Shown here piece after piece: positions 19,094 through 19,155 of a stretch of DNA of 19,155 nucleotides (position 1 is the first letter of the stretch; each line of letters starts with the position of its first letter). The translations under genes were made by a program, and so were the position numbers. This DNA comes from WVWN01 sp964563535 (GTDB taxonomy: Bacteria; RBG-13-66-14; B26-G2; WVWN01), in contig CAZLXP010000045.1 in the NCBI GenBank assembly GCA_964563535.1, forward strand, positions 1-19,155, in the 5' to 3' direction. The notes under the pieces are model-generated. The model saw nothing but the letters and a program-made list of their open reading frames with translations, was not told the DNA's origin and ran no database searches.

Positions 19094-19155
19094 GTGAACA
19101 GCAAGCGCCTTCCCCATAAAGACGAACGAGAAACCGTATGGACCACCGCCGCGGC
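19094..19155 (+). CDS. Possible 5' end of the next gene
   Basis: An open frame from the GTG at 19094 (VNSKRLPHKDERETVWTTAA) runs to the window edge; an ATG at 19138 in another frame is an alternative. Neither has a clear ribosome site. The 18998-19093 stretch before it shows no terminator. Too short to call. Confidence 0.2.
   Translation, partial: MNSKRLPHKDERETVWTTAA

Overview
The window is about 19 kb of mostly GC-rich bacterial DNA. Its promoters are close to sigma-70 consensus, Shine-Dalgarno sites are AGGAGG-like, and starts are ATG, GTG and one TTG. The housekeeping genes are intact and vertically inherited in character (mutS, rsmE, HIT, bL25/Ctc, pth, ccdA, comEA, rex, mltG, lepB). 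The gene mixture (long bL25/Ctc form, Rex, ComEA, secreted and probably envelope proteins) suggests an uncultivated deep-branching phylum. I cannot assign a taxon from sequence alone.

Layout. Positions 1-88 hold the 5' end of a secreted protein on the minus strand, divergent from mutS. Positions 351-6215 are a co-oriented housekeeping run: mutS, rsmE, a HIT hydrolase, rplY/ctc, pth and ccdA, closed by a strong terminator. Positions 6216 to about 11,700 are an accessory island with several AT-rich genes. It holds a short HTH protein, several hairpins, an AT-rich zincin-like protein, the broken 3' end of a type ISP restriction-methylase, small proteins, a secreted Met/His-rich protein, a TM protein with a DUF4177-like tail, a lone Cas2-like protein, and duplicated cassettes encoding a basic peptide, a hendecad coiled coil and a zinc-knuckle tail. 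Positions 11,734-13,306 carry comEA and a His-rich CDF metal transporter. Positions 13,307-13,623 are a mosaic of copied pieces of comEA and ilvD plus a REP-like palindrome. Positions 13,624-15,973 are a minus-strand pair, a cyclase-family hydrolase and an IlvD/Edd dehydratase. Positions 16,147-18,997 hold rex, mltG, an unknown gene and lepB.

The strongest unusual signals are all small-scale. (1) A duplicated and reshuffled small-gene cassette contains an 11-residue-repeat coiled-coil protein and a Cys/His tail. One copy has lost its ATG and carries TGA where a Cys would be expected. (2) A chimeric junk block was made by joining copies of ilvD and comEA 3' ends at a shared 9-base sequence. 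(3) A type ISP restriction-methylase remnant has a frameshift and an in-frame TAG. (4) A highly structured hairpin with a U-tract suggests a small RNA. I see no CRISPR array, tRNA, rRNA or transposase gene.
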